Below, in pieces: positions 1 to 9,918 of a stretch of DNA of 64,000 bases. The notes under the pieces are model-generated. The model had not been told where the DNA came from. It saw only the letters and a program-made list of their open reading frames with translations, and made no database searches. The translations under genes were made by a program, and so were the position numbers. Each line of letters starts with the position of its first letter. Positions within the stretch are counted from its first letter, which is position 1. This stretch comes from Lentinus brumalis. Lineage: Eukaryota > Basidiomycota > Agaricomycetes > Polyporales > Polyporaceae. The DNA lies in NCBI GenBank assembly GCA_001792895.1, contig MARA01000004.1, positions 2,170,001 to 2,234,000 of the forward strand. The letters are read 5' to 3'.

Positions 1-318
1 TTGACCGAAGATTGCAACGCATTCAAAAATCTGTGATTGATTGCGCGAATTCAGAGGTTGGAATTGATCCAGGTCTGTCTAGTTATCTACGGACACTCGT
101 GGTTATTGCTGGTCACCCTGGGTTAGCCGAAGTTTCTATGTCGATTCTCACTGGGGGTCATGGGGTGGGTGTGCGGGACAAAGTCACAGTGCGGGGTCAT
201 GGACGCGTCGGTCGGCGCGAGAGCCCGTCCCGGTTTCCCGGTCCATTGACACGCGAGCGAGATCGAGCGTGCCTCATCGGGCGCTCCCGGTAAGCAGCCT
301 TGCCCAAAAGCCTTCGCC
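1..318. other. Upstream region of the cytochrome c synthase gene
   Basis: No convincing coding sequence is seen. The open frames here are short and resemble nothing known. The segment most likely holds the promoter and 5' leader of the plus-strand gene that starts near 319. Confidence 0.5.
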
Positions 319-1105
319 ATGTCCAGCTCTGCAGACAAGTGCCCGTCGACCACAGCGCCCCCTCAGCCTCCTCCTCTTCCGCATCCGCAGACAAGTGTCC
401 TGTAGATCACACACAACGCTCCTCATGGGCCTCCGTACTCGGCCGGCAGTCACAAGACGGCCACGGGGCTGCAGAGTATCCCGATACGCCCCTTCCTCCG
501 ACCAACCTCCCGCTTGATCGCGAGACGTCCTCAATACCAAGACCAGATGGCTCCAAATGGGTCTACCCGTCACAAGCGCAGTTCTACGCAGCGATGGCGC
601 GGAAAAATCACAATCCTCAGGAGGTGGACATGAAGGTCGTGGTGCCCATACACAACGCCGTGAACGAACGCGCGTGGATGGAGATCATGAAGTGGGAGAC
701 GGGGCAGGGAGGGGAAAAGTGCGGCGGGGTCAAGCTCGTCAGCTTCAAGGGCAGGCCGAATGACATGTCGCCGCGGGCGCGGTGGTACTCACTACTCGGG
801 TATGTCCCCCGTGTACTTTGACCAATAGCGTCCGGCTGATTTCTTGCGCCAGGTTTTCGCCACCGTTCGACCGTCACGACTGGGTCGTCGACCGCTGCGG
901 GACCCGCATGCGGTATGTCATCGACTTCTACTCAGGACACACTGGAGGGCCGGCCTCGAAGAACCTCTCATTTTATCTTGACGTTCGGCCTGCGCTCGAT
1001 AGCTGGGAGGGCGTCCGGCTGCGTTCGGAGCGATTTTTGCGGCAAGCATTTGGCCGTTTCTGGGGGCAGCCTTCAGCGCAGGAGAGCGCACACTCACGAT
1101 CATAG
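319..1105 (+). CDS. Holocytochrome c synthase (cytochrome c/c1 heme lyase), with an apparent 1-bp frameshift
   Basis: Attaches heme covalently to apocytochrome c (or c1) at the mitochondrial inner membrane, intermembrane-space side. The N-terminus carries two heme-regulatory CP motifs (the second reads DKCPVDH). The family core follows: [16 protein letters not shown], then [12 protein letters not shown], then [13 protein letters not shown] after an intron at 800-852. After it comes YVIDFYSG and a C-terminal region that ends at the TAG at 1103-1105. The only plausible ATG (319) opens MSSSADKCP in a different frame from the rest. One base seems to be missing in the CCC run at 342-344; with it the reading would continue CPVDH, matching the second copy of the motif. 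No other in-frame ATG exists near the N-terminus. I cannot tell c from c1 heme lyase. It is convergent with SSF1, with about 150 bp between the stop codons. Confidence 0.9.
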
Positions 1106-1252
1106 ACCACGAATGTTACACACCGCCTGCCTACTGTATGCCATACTGTACAACAGAACTAATGCTCGTCCCACTTCAACCACGCCCGGGGTGTGCAGAT
1201 ACACAAACATACCAGAAGATACATGACAAACAGATGCGTGCAGACAGGTCCA

Positions 1253-2767
1253 TCACCGCTTGCTACGGGTCTTCAGCTTTTTGGGTGGAGGTCGTACTTC
1301 CTCCTCTTCGCTCTCGTCCTCGCTCTCGTCCGCCGACTCCTCCACTTCACTGACCTCTTCATCGTCATCCCATGCTCCCTCGTCACCGCCACCTTCGCCA
1401 TCATCATCTTCCTCCATCTCGGAGTGCTCCTCCTCATCTCCCTCTACCTCTTCTCCCTCGCCGTCATCGCCATCTTCACCGGCCTTGCCCTTCCCTTCTT
1501 TCCCTTCTTGGGCAGCTTTCTTCCTCTGCACATTCCGCTCCTGTTCTTCTCTCCTCTGCTTCCGCAGCTTCTCCTTTGCCGCGTGCTCCGCCTTCTGCGC
1601 TTTGACCTCGGCCTTGGTCTTCTTGACTGTAGCAAGCTGTCAGGATCGGCTCCCACAAGCGCAGCAGCCTCAAACTCACCGATGTCGTGGTAGAGCACTC
1701 CGCCCTCCTTCCCGGGAACACCTTCCACGATCTTGATCAACCTGAGCTCCATCCTCGGCCCAATTTCATCCAGCCTGACCGCCCTCTTCTGGCCCTTCTT
1801 GTTATTCCGCCCAACGTAGTCGTCCGCGAGGTCCACGGCGTCCCCGTCATCGCCCCCGACGCTGGACGCCGACGAGGCGGCGCTCTCGTACCCATCGCTA
1901 GATGGCCCAGGCTCGCCTTTGCGTCTGAGTAGGAAGTCCGCAACGTCCTTCTCGCTTCCGAGATCGAGCATGCCAGTTTGCGAGGCGCTCTTGGCGGTCG
2001 CGCCCTCGAGGATGCGCCGAATGCGCTTGGAGACACCGTACGGCTTGACGGTGATGAGGTAGTGGCGGAATTCGACGGTGCCGTTCTCTGCATTGTACGA
2101 GATGAGGACGACGCGGCGTGCGGAGGAGAGGGAGAGGGAGTGTGGAGAGAGGGGAGGAAAGAGTGACCGGAAGGTCTTCATCATGAGCGTGAGGTGGGGC
2201 GGGGTTGTCGGCCCAGGAGGGGGAAAGGACGCGAGCACAAGCTGATCACACTGTGAGCGCGTAGCCATAGGATGAGTAGCATGCTTGGACGCACCAAGGG
2301 CGGGGTGAGGTATTCCACTGTGCTCATGCTCCGTGCTCTCCGCGAAGAGTTGATGATGTCCTTCACCAAACTATACCTCTCCACCCTAAAGCTGAGCGTC
2401 GGACCAGCAGACAACCTGACGATCCGCATCGAAGGCGCGACGTCCGTCAGCGTGAACGCGAGCAGATGCGTGACCCCAAGCGCAGGTGCCATAGTCAAGA
2501 AGTCCTTCAACTTGTTCCTTGTCCGTTCCTTCACTTGCACCTCAGTCAGCTCGGTGCAGCAGCACAGACAAAGCGTGGAGAACTGACCCTTAGCCTGCTT
2601 GCAGTATTGGGCTCCATGACCTTGCGCACGTCCCGCACGAGCTGGGTGAGCGAGTGTCCAACCTGGCCATGCTTGATGACGAACGACTTCGGCACGCCTT
2701 CCGCCGTCCCTGGAGCTGATGCAACGCCTCCCTTGAGATGTGTGCGGTTCTTTCGTCGGCGAGCCAT
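1253..2767 (-). CDS. SSF1: Ssf1/Peter Pan Brix-domain ribosome biogenesis factor
   Basis: Nucleolar protein needed for 27S pre-rRNA processing and 60S subunit assembly. It opens with MARRRKNRTHLKG, as in the family. The Brix domain follows: KSFVIKHGQVGHSLTQLVRD, VMEPNTASRLR, APALGVTHLLAFTLT, GPTLSFRVERYSLVKDI, YLTPPL, MKTFRSLFPPLS and VEFRHYLITVKPYGVSK. Three introns are placed: 2541-2587 (47 bp), 2242-2294 (53 bp) and 1627-1679 (53 bp; donor GTGAGT). The last one joins YHDI to VKKTKAEV, which is the family sequence. The tail is a long Glu/Asp-rich acidic stretch that ends in a Lys/Arg-rich motif (KKLKTRSKR), typical of nucleolar proteins. The start at 2767 is the first ATG and gives the expected N-terminus. 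Confidence 0.95.
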
Positions 2768-3555
2768 GGTTCAGGAAGAGAGCGCGGTGTGCAGAGGTGT
2801 GCAGAGGTGTGCAGTGAGGCAACGTAGACGCCGGAGGCACAAGAATTTTGGGCGCTCACCGGTAGATCGAGATTCAATCGCGGTGGAACGGCGCGGAGAA
2901 GCGCCCATATACCAACGGTACGTTGTCGGTGGAGTGGCTAGTTGCCGCAATGTGGCTGAGTTTGGTGACAGTGGTGACAGCAGACTCATGTCGAGAATGT
3001 GCGGCCAGAACCAATATAAAATACAGCACTAAACCTGGATACAGTACCGAGAGAGCTAAGCCAGAACGGGGAACACGAGGAGGGAGAGTGAGCAATATAC
3101 ACAGATTATGGACAGCGAGGCGCAAGGACGGTAACGATAGCGAGCGTGAAAAGGCACAGACAGCGCATTTGTAGTAAGTGACGATCTGATCAGCCTCGAG
3201 ACGGTGCAGTCATACAGGAGTAGGCGGGACGACCCGGATGGAACGAAAGTGATACAACTCGGGAGCAAGGGTATGACTTCAACGAGTGAATGTATGTAGT
3301 AGACGGTCCAGATCCAGACGGGGGAGGCAAATATTATAGCGATACGACAAGAGACCCGGAAAGAGACAGAAACGAACGGATGGACAGACAAGATGAGGAT
3401 CATGGGGACGGCCGTTCATCTCCGTACGTACGGCACGGCACGAGCAAAAGGCACCCAGTCCCCAAGACCGTGCCGGAAGCATGGAGGCGGTCGCCTGATA
3501 CAGCGCCGAGCTTCGGATGCCACCTGCGCAACCGTGGCCGACAACGATGGCGAGA
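2768..3555. other. Intergenic region between PKA and SSF1
   Basis: Holds the SSF1 promoter side and the 3' flank of the PKA gene. Apart from the short direct repeat at 2786-2814 I see no gene-like structure. Confidence 0.5.
2786..2814. repeat. Three tandem copies of a 10-bp unit upstream of SSF1
   Basis: GGTGTGCAGA is repeated almost perfectly three times, with the last copy one base short. It lies about 20 bp upstream of the SSF1 start codon, so it is in the 5' leader or core promoter. Confidence 0.8.
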
Positions 3556-5083
3556 CTAGAACTCCAGGAACTGGTATGCGACCGAATCGAACCGCTGTTG
3601 GATCGATGGCGGACGTTCTTCCCGGATAAGGCCGGGAATTTCCTCCGCAGGAGGAAGCGGGAGCTGCGAGAAGTTCCGCGTGTCATCGACGGTCGCAACA
3701 TGAGGGATGATGGGTGCCTGAATATCGACAAACGAGTGAGCACGGACGCGACCGATTGACAGGCCAGCACGGCGAAAGTACTTACCCTGATCTCACGCCG
3801 CTCCAGTGCATCCCAGTCGACGCCTCGGAACCAAGGGTGGTCAAGCACATCTTGCGAGCCTCCAATCAGGTTGCCCAACCGCTTGCTACGGTCCGGATGC
3901 AAGAATGCCTTTATGATGTCTTTCGACAGCGGGTCTACCTGATTTGGCCAGTAAACCTTCCCCTTAAGGATCTTCTCGTATATGCCGTACGCGGTCTCGT
4001 CGAAGAACGGCGGGTAGCCCACCAGCATCTCATAGCAGAGGATGCCGCAAGCCCACCAGTCGGCAGCCTTCCCGTGCCCGTCGGACTGGATGATTTCTGG
4101 TGCGAGGTACTCCGGCGTTCCGCATAACGTCCAGGTACGGTCGTCTACAATTTTCGCGAAGCCGAAGTCGGTGAGACGCAGATAGCCGCGCGAGTCCAAC
4201 AGCAGGTTCTCAGGCTTCAAGTCACGGTAGATGATGTTGAAAGAGTGGAGGTACTTGAGCGCGAGGATGATGGTCGCAAGGTAGAAGCGAGTGACGTCGG
4301 CGGTAAACCGTTTTGCGCGGCGGAGATGGGTGAATAGCTCGCCGCCCGGGACGTATGACATGAGCATGTAGACGTTCAAGCTGTCCTGGAACGTCGCGTA
4401 GAGGTCGACAATGAAGGGGTGGCGGACACGGGAGAGGATGTATCGTTCTGCGTTCACGTGTTCGACTTGTCGCAGACGGACTATTTCCGTCTTGCGCAGG
4501 ACCTTGAGCGCGAAGCAATTCGAGGTGCTCTGGGAAGATGACCCGCGTAGCCGCACTAGCAACACGCGACCGAAAGTACCCGTGCCTACGGCCCATATCG
4601 TTACAAGGCAGTTCTCAAGCGAAGGCGCACGGAGCACTCACCTAACGTGCCCTTCACCTCGAAGTCTGTCAGCTTGAGTGATCCCTTTTCAAGATGCGAC
4701 TGCTCGTCCTCAAGGTGCCGCTGGGGTGGCCGCGGTGAGCTGGCCGGCGCGCGGACATCCACGTCCATGACATCTTGCTGATGGCTGCGCCTCCCTCGTC
4801 TCGAGTCTCCCTCTCTGAGGTGTGCTGGAGGGACAGATGGTTGGACTTGACCCCCGGGGCCGCTGTAGCGCGGCTCTGAATCGACGATGATGGCACCGTC
4901 GCCATCGTCGCTTCGTTCAGGGGACAGTGGCGGGGTGATGGGTCCGTCGCTCAGCATGCAATCGGAGTCGCGGCGGAAGAGATTGGAGTCCGGGGTGGTG
5001 GAGAGGGTCAGTGCAGTGTGGCTGGGAAGGGAGGTCGAGCGAAAAGCGGGATACACGGGGTGTTCCATACTGTTGGAAGCCAT
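3556..5083 (-). CDS. cAMP-dependent protein kinase catalytic subunit
   Basis: AGC-family serine/threonine kinase of the cAMP pathway, controlled in fungi by a regulatory subunit and governing nutrient sensing and growth. There are three exons; introns lie at 4586-4641 (56 bp) and 3718-3785 (68 bp), giving about 467 residues. A low-complexity N-terminal extension of about 140 residues precedes the kinase domain, as in many fungal orthologues. All catalytic motifs are present: GTGTFGRV glycine loop (completed across intron 1), FALKVLRK lysine, YRDLKPENLL, DFGFAKI, activation loop TWTLCGTPEYLAPE and DWWACGIL. The C-terminal AGC tail follows intron 2 and the protein ends exactly at FLEF, the FxxF-COOH hydrophobic motif that marks PKA rather than other AGC kinases. 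The start ATG at 5083 is followed by ASNSMEHP; a second Met lies five codons on. Confidence 0.96.
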
Positions 5084-5953
5084 TAATGTAGAGATGCAGT
5101 AAACGCCTGTTCGCCGGTAGGATCTGGCGGCTGCGCCAAGGAGCTGTCAGTCCGGCGGGGGACGAATCTCCGCACAACACGTGCAGGGCAACGGCCACTC
5201 ACCCTGACGATAATTAGAGGAGATGGATGGACAGGGCTACAGCGTGTTGCTCAATACATTCGGGTTCGGGGTTGACGGACTGAAATTTGTGACTGCGAAG
5301 CCTTGACGAGTCCACACAGCAGCGATGGGATCAAAGGGCTATGAGGAAGTCCAGCGCGGGGTCATGATACATGTTATATGCCAATGACGGAGAAAGTACT
5401 TACTATGACCTACAATCACCGCTGAAGCAGCTCTGCGCTCTGCGCGAGGCTATGATCGGGTGGTAGAGTACAGAGGTCGAGGCGGGTAGCACAGCGAGGA
5501 GCAGCCTGAGCCGGATGCCTGAGTAGTGAACGCCACGTGGTCATCCTCCCACGTGGCTTGATCGAACCAGTGAACTGTTTCCGCTGCCCAGCGCTTGTTC
5601 GCCGCCGGCTCGGTGATTGAAGGCCTGAGGCTCGTCATTTCGTATGCAGGTCGCCGAGGGCAATATTAATGACCGTGGGTCCCAGCGCGCTGTCGCCATA
5701 AAACTTGTCAACACTTTCGGACCGGGAAGGTAATTTGAACATCTAGGGGAACTCCTCGGAACAACAGTATGCCATACGGTCACGGTAGGTATGTCGCAAG
5801 CTCCCCTCTCGCAATGGCGGAGTTACAAGCAACCAACGTACCGGCGGCCGTCCTTACCTCGAATAAATATGGACCAGACGACCTGATTCTCGGAAATGTC
5901 GGCAGGATATTTGCAGCAACGACCTGAAGGCAGTACCTTCATTGATAGGACGT
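5084..5953. other. Intergenic region between the dioxygenase and PKA genes
   Basis: No supported gene. Open frames are short and without recognisable domains. It probably contains the PKA promoter and the 3' end of the dioxygenase transcript. Confidence 0.45.
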
Positions 5954-6169
5954 TCACAAGTCGCAATTATGTTCGACGACTGGGACTTCACAAGTTGTAC
6001 AACTTATGCCCATTGCCCCAGAGTGACCAGACTGTACTGTTGCGTTCGTATGCGTTGAGGTGACGTAATTGAAAGAGGCCAAGGGGATGTCCCATTCCTT
6101 GCTGCCGGCGATTCCATGCTCTTAAAGTACATGTCAGAATGAGGTAGATCTACATACATGATCGAAGCA

Positions 6170-7373
6170 TCACGGGTCAAACGCGAAGGTGGGTGCACCG
6201 TAGATTGCAGATATGACCTTGACATCCGCATCGGCGCCGCCCGCACCTGCGCCGATGTAAAGAGGAACGAAGTGGTCTGCACGAGGATGCGCCGAGCGGA
6301 ATCCGCGGTGTTTCACAAGGTTGATCATCGCTTCTTTCCTTCCGGCGGGCTGTTTGTCACAGATCAGCGGTCTGCTCGATAGAACTGGCGAAGCACGTAC
6401 ATCTGCCACAGTAACTGCGTCCAATATAGCCTGATTGAACTCCTTCACCACGGTATTGGCAAGTGCTTCCGAGAACGACGAGAAGTCCCGGAGATTGTGT
6501 ACCAGGAGACCGCCGGCGAGAACAAGGATGCCTTCCCGTCTACGTCGGAGGCATCAGCGGTAAGCATCACAGCGGCCGTCTGTCTATTCACCTGAGCGGT
6601 GCTACCACCTCTCCTAACGCCCACTCCTTCTGCGGGTCCAAGCTCGCGTCCATGGACACTTCGACAATGGGGATGTCCGTGAACTCCTCGCCGAACATGA
6701 GGCGGAACGGAACGAAGACACCGTGGTCGAGGCCCGGACCGCTGAACCCTCGACCGTCCGCTCCCCGCGCCTCGAGCTTAGAAGTTGTCCGCGCCAGGTA
6801 GCCGGCCTGAGTGCAAGTATGTTGCATTAGAACCACGATGTTCCCGCATTCATGAACAACAGCGCTCACGTCCTTGTACAACTGCACGACACGCTGCGAC
6901 AAGGCGGAGTCGCCGCGTGACTTGAACTTAAGCTCGTATAGTTCGGGGTCGAAGCCGAAGTAGTCCATCAGAAGGGGATTCTCGTCCCCGTAATCCGTCA
7001 CTGCGCGGGCGACAAGTCAGAGTTCAATATACCGGATATGTGCTGTGGAACTCGAAGACATACCGAGACGCTCTCCCTGGGTTTCCCAGTGGGCGCTGAA
7101 CACCACGATGCCCTTGGGGTTGTACTTCTTGAGCAGTGCGGGCCCGAAGTCCTTCAAGAAGGTCCCAAGAGGTCCGGTTGGGCCCATAGCCTTGTAAACT
7201 TCGCCCATACCCCGTGCATTTGCACTCTTCTCTGGGAAAGCTAGCATGGGGGACCCGTGTCCAAAGAAGAATGCGGGAATCTTGTCTGTTCTAGCAGGCA
7301 AGTCATCGAGAGCTTTGCGCCACTCTTCCTGGGTCTTCGGAAGTGACGGCTTAGTTCCGCTGGATGTAGACAT
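6170..7373 (-). CDS. LigB/DODA-type extradiol aromatic ring-opening dioxygenase
   Basis: Non-heme iron dioxygenase of the class III (LigB) superfamily, like 4,5-DOPA and catechol-type extradiol dioxygenases. The start at 7373 (MSTSSGTKPSLPKTQEEW) is the first good ATG. The family order is intact: IPAFFFGHGSPML (first iron-binding His), GIVVFSAHWE (second His), TDYGDENPLLMDYFGF after an intron, LDHGVFVPFRLMFG, VEVSMD, ILVLAGGLLVHNLRDF and SAHPRADHFVPLYIGAGAGG. Introns of about 50-70 bp interrupt it near 7002-7051, 6540-6590 and 6360-6400. The frame stops at 6170 after PTFAFDP. A GT donor there could instead splice to an exon near 6100 (KEWDIPLASFNYV, stop at 5954). That would restore the usual final beta strand, so the C-terminus is uncertain. 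The substrate cannot be inferred. Confidence 0.88.
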
Positions 7374-7918
7374 CGTGGTAAACGAGACAGGCGCGATGAC
7401 GCGGGGCAGATAGCTTTTGAACCGAAACACAATGGCCGCTGAAAGGATAGAGAGCGCAAGTAAAATCAGGGGTCTGCGGGAAGCCACGGTGAGGATTGTT
7501 GAAGGCTGAGAATTCGTGGACTTCAGAGTACATACCAGCCGTGCTATATACGACCGATTGTGGCTTACGCCATTATGCTGACCCAGCTGACTGTGACGCA
7601 GGCCAGGCTGACAAGAAGCTTGCAGTCGCTGTCATTTCTGACTTGAAACGTAGTGTGATATGCTGCGCCAGCTTTCGTATCAGGAGGTCGAGATGGGCGA
7701 CGGAAAGTAGGAAGTTGTCGCTGACCTTGAGCCAATTTAGCGCATATATATGCTGACGTCAGACCAATGACGAGTATAGCATCAAGCGCCCAAACGGCAT
7801 GAACGGTCCGGAATCTTTGGGCGCTCAAGTATTGCTCATCTCATGAGCCACACGTACATCTCTTTGTCTGGTACCACCCACTACCTGTATATCCGCTTCT
7901 ATCACAGAATACTCGGAC
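7374..7918. other. Divergent promoter region between the dioxygenase and TFB3
   Basis: The two genes face away from each other. On the minus strand a TATATA-like string lies near 7548. No coding evidence beyond a GTG-initiated hydrophobic extension of the dioxygenase frame. Confidence 0.45.
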
Positions 7919-9465
7919 ATGGCTCAACGAAACAGCTGGCTGCGAGGCACGACTATTCGCAAGTCGGGCCCGTCGACTTCCGCCAGCACTCGTACAAGCA
8001 CACCGCAATTACCCAGTACCTCCATGTCAATATTTGCAGGAGGCGTGAAGGACCCATCTGGACGGACGGTTGAATACATCGTACATACGAGTCTGCATAC
8101 GACTCTTTTACTGGTCTCATCTCCACCTGCAGGACATGAACGAGAAATGTCCAGTGTGCGACTCAGACGCATACCTCAAGCCCGGCCTACGTCTCCTCGT
8201 TAGCAGCTGCTACCACAAACTGTACGTATCACTTCGCCTGACACGACACCGCTCGCTCATATATTACTAGGTGCAATGGTTGCGTAGAGGTACTCTACGC
8301 TACCGGATCAGAAGTTTGCCCCACCAAGGGCTGCAACGTGATCAATCGCAGGCTGAGTTACACGCCACAAACATTCGAGGACCTTACAGTTGAGAAGGAG
8401 GTTGCAATTCGGCGAAGATTAGCCAAAGAGTACGTGTGGTTATTGTTCTCATCCTCTTCATACTTGGCGGAGCGAAAGTGCGCTCGCGGCCAAGGACCTT
8501 CCGAATCGGAGTGATGCGGAAGGCAGAGTTTGTACTAGTCAGTACATACTGCTATATTGGCCTCGCGTCCGCTTAGGTGTTAGCCATGAGCGCAGAAATC
8601 ATTTGGGGAGGTCAGAGTGGGGTGCAGCATAGCGCAGAGTCTAACAGTTCCATAGGTTCAACAAGCGGCGGGAAGACTTTCCAGACCTGCGGTCATACAA
8701 TGACTATCTCGAAGAGGTGGAAGAGATTGGTATGTCTTGTTCTTACCTCCCCCATTCTTGCTGCTCAACAATGTCATAGCATTCAATCTCATCAATGATA
8801 TCGATGTCGCTGAAACCGAAGCGCGAATCGCCCGCTATCACCAAGAGAATGCTGAACTCATTGAGCTCAACAAGAAGCGTGAGCAGGAGTATCAGCGCTA
8901 TCTGCAGGAGCAGGAAGAGATGGAGAGACAGGAGCGCGAGCTTCGTGCTCAGGAATTGCGCCGCATCGAGACGGAAGAGCGCGAAGAGCGGGAGAAAGGC
9001 AGGCAGGCGATCATCGACAAGCTCGAGACCTCCGACAAGGATGCCGCACGCCTTGTCGCAAAGTCTCGCATGGAGACGCAGCGCCGAGCCTCAGCGCGTG
9101 CCGCGTCATCTTCGTCAACCACGTTCAACCAGAGCAACGCCCGCCTGCTACGTACTCGCGCGACGCAGAGCGCGGTGGTTCCGGATGTTCCTCACGTGCC
9201 GCTGCAGGACAACTACTACGCCTACGATGACATGTTCCAAATGCGCGAGACGTACCACGACCCGGTCAGTGAGGCCGTGCGCCGCGACAGGGAGGGTATC
9301 ATGCGTGCCGGCGGGTACCGGGTCGACCAGGCTTGGGAGCGGGCGCTGCGTTTCGCTGTCGCGGGACTGGACACTGCGCCTTTATCTGGTATGCCGGCTC
9401 CTCCTCCCGAACCCATGGCTGTTGACTCTGAAGGCCCCGCGGACGCAGTCATGGTTTCGGCGTAG
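7919..9465 (+). CDS. TFB3: TFIIH/CAK assembly subunit Tfb3 (MAT1 homologue)
   Basis: RING-finger subunit that holds the CDK7-cyclin H kinase together and links it to core TFIIH, for transcription initiation and nucleotide excision repair. Five exons; introns at 8081-8132, 8222-8270, 8430-8655 and 8730-8779. The C3HC4 RING is split over two exons: [25 protein letters not shown], then [12 protein letters not shown] and CPTKGC. The conserved linker follows ([54 protein letters not shown]), then a long Glu/Arg-rich coiled coil (about residues 165-245) and a Ser/Arg-rich tail that ends in a short acidic peptide. Joining exons 3 and 4 directly reproduces the family sequence, so the third intron really is about 226 bp, four times the local norm. 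A short N-terminal extension of about 55 residues precedes the RING. Confidence 0.95.
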
Positions 9466-9918
9466 CAGCGGAGTCCCATGCTCGCAGTGTTCCCTCTCGT
9501 CATCGTCTATCCCATATGTTGTCCCTTGCTCTGCAGATCATCGAACTTATGTCCCGGACATTGTGCTGTAGTATTATCACCGTCCTCATGGATATACATG
9601 TCACTTAGTCTACCCAAACCCTACTAATGCTACAGAGGTGTGTGCCAGTCCGAAGAATGTATTTAACGACCAAAATGAGGGCGATCATCCTACTACGTAA
9701 GGTATACGATCCGCAGCAATATGCATATCATATGGGGGACATACGCTAGCAGACCTTCAAGCTTGTGACTTCACGCCTGTTGCGTTTCTCATGCTCGGAC
9801 AAGGGCTCCTCTAGAGGGAAATACAGAATCTGGTATTTCTTCTTCTTCCTACGGGTGATGGAATGGTGTTACTATCATGCTGAAGGCATGCAGGCACTTA
9901 TAGCAAGTAGTGAGAGAC
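9466..9918. other. Convergent intergenic region between TFB3 and the C78 peptidase
   Basis: Both flanking genes end here; it should hold their 3' untranslated regions. No coding evidence is seen. Confidence 0.5.

Noticed and set aside
7374..7487. N-terminal hydrophobic anchor of the dioxygenase (frame open to 7487)
   Set aside because: The extension would begin at a GTG codon. The ATG at 7373 gives the complete domain, so the hydrophobic stretch is likely untranslated.
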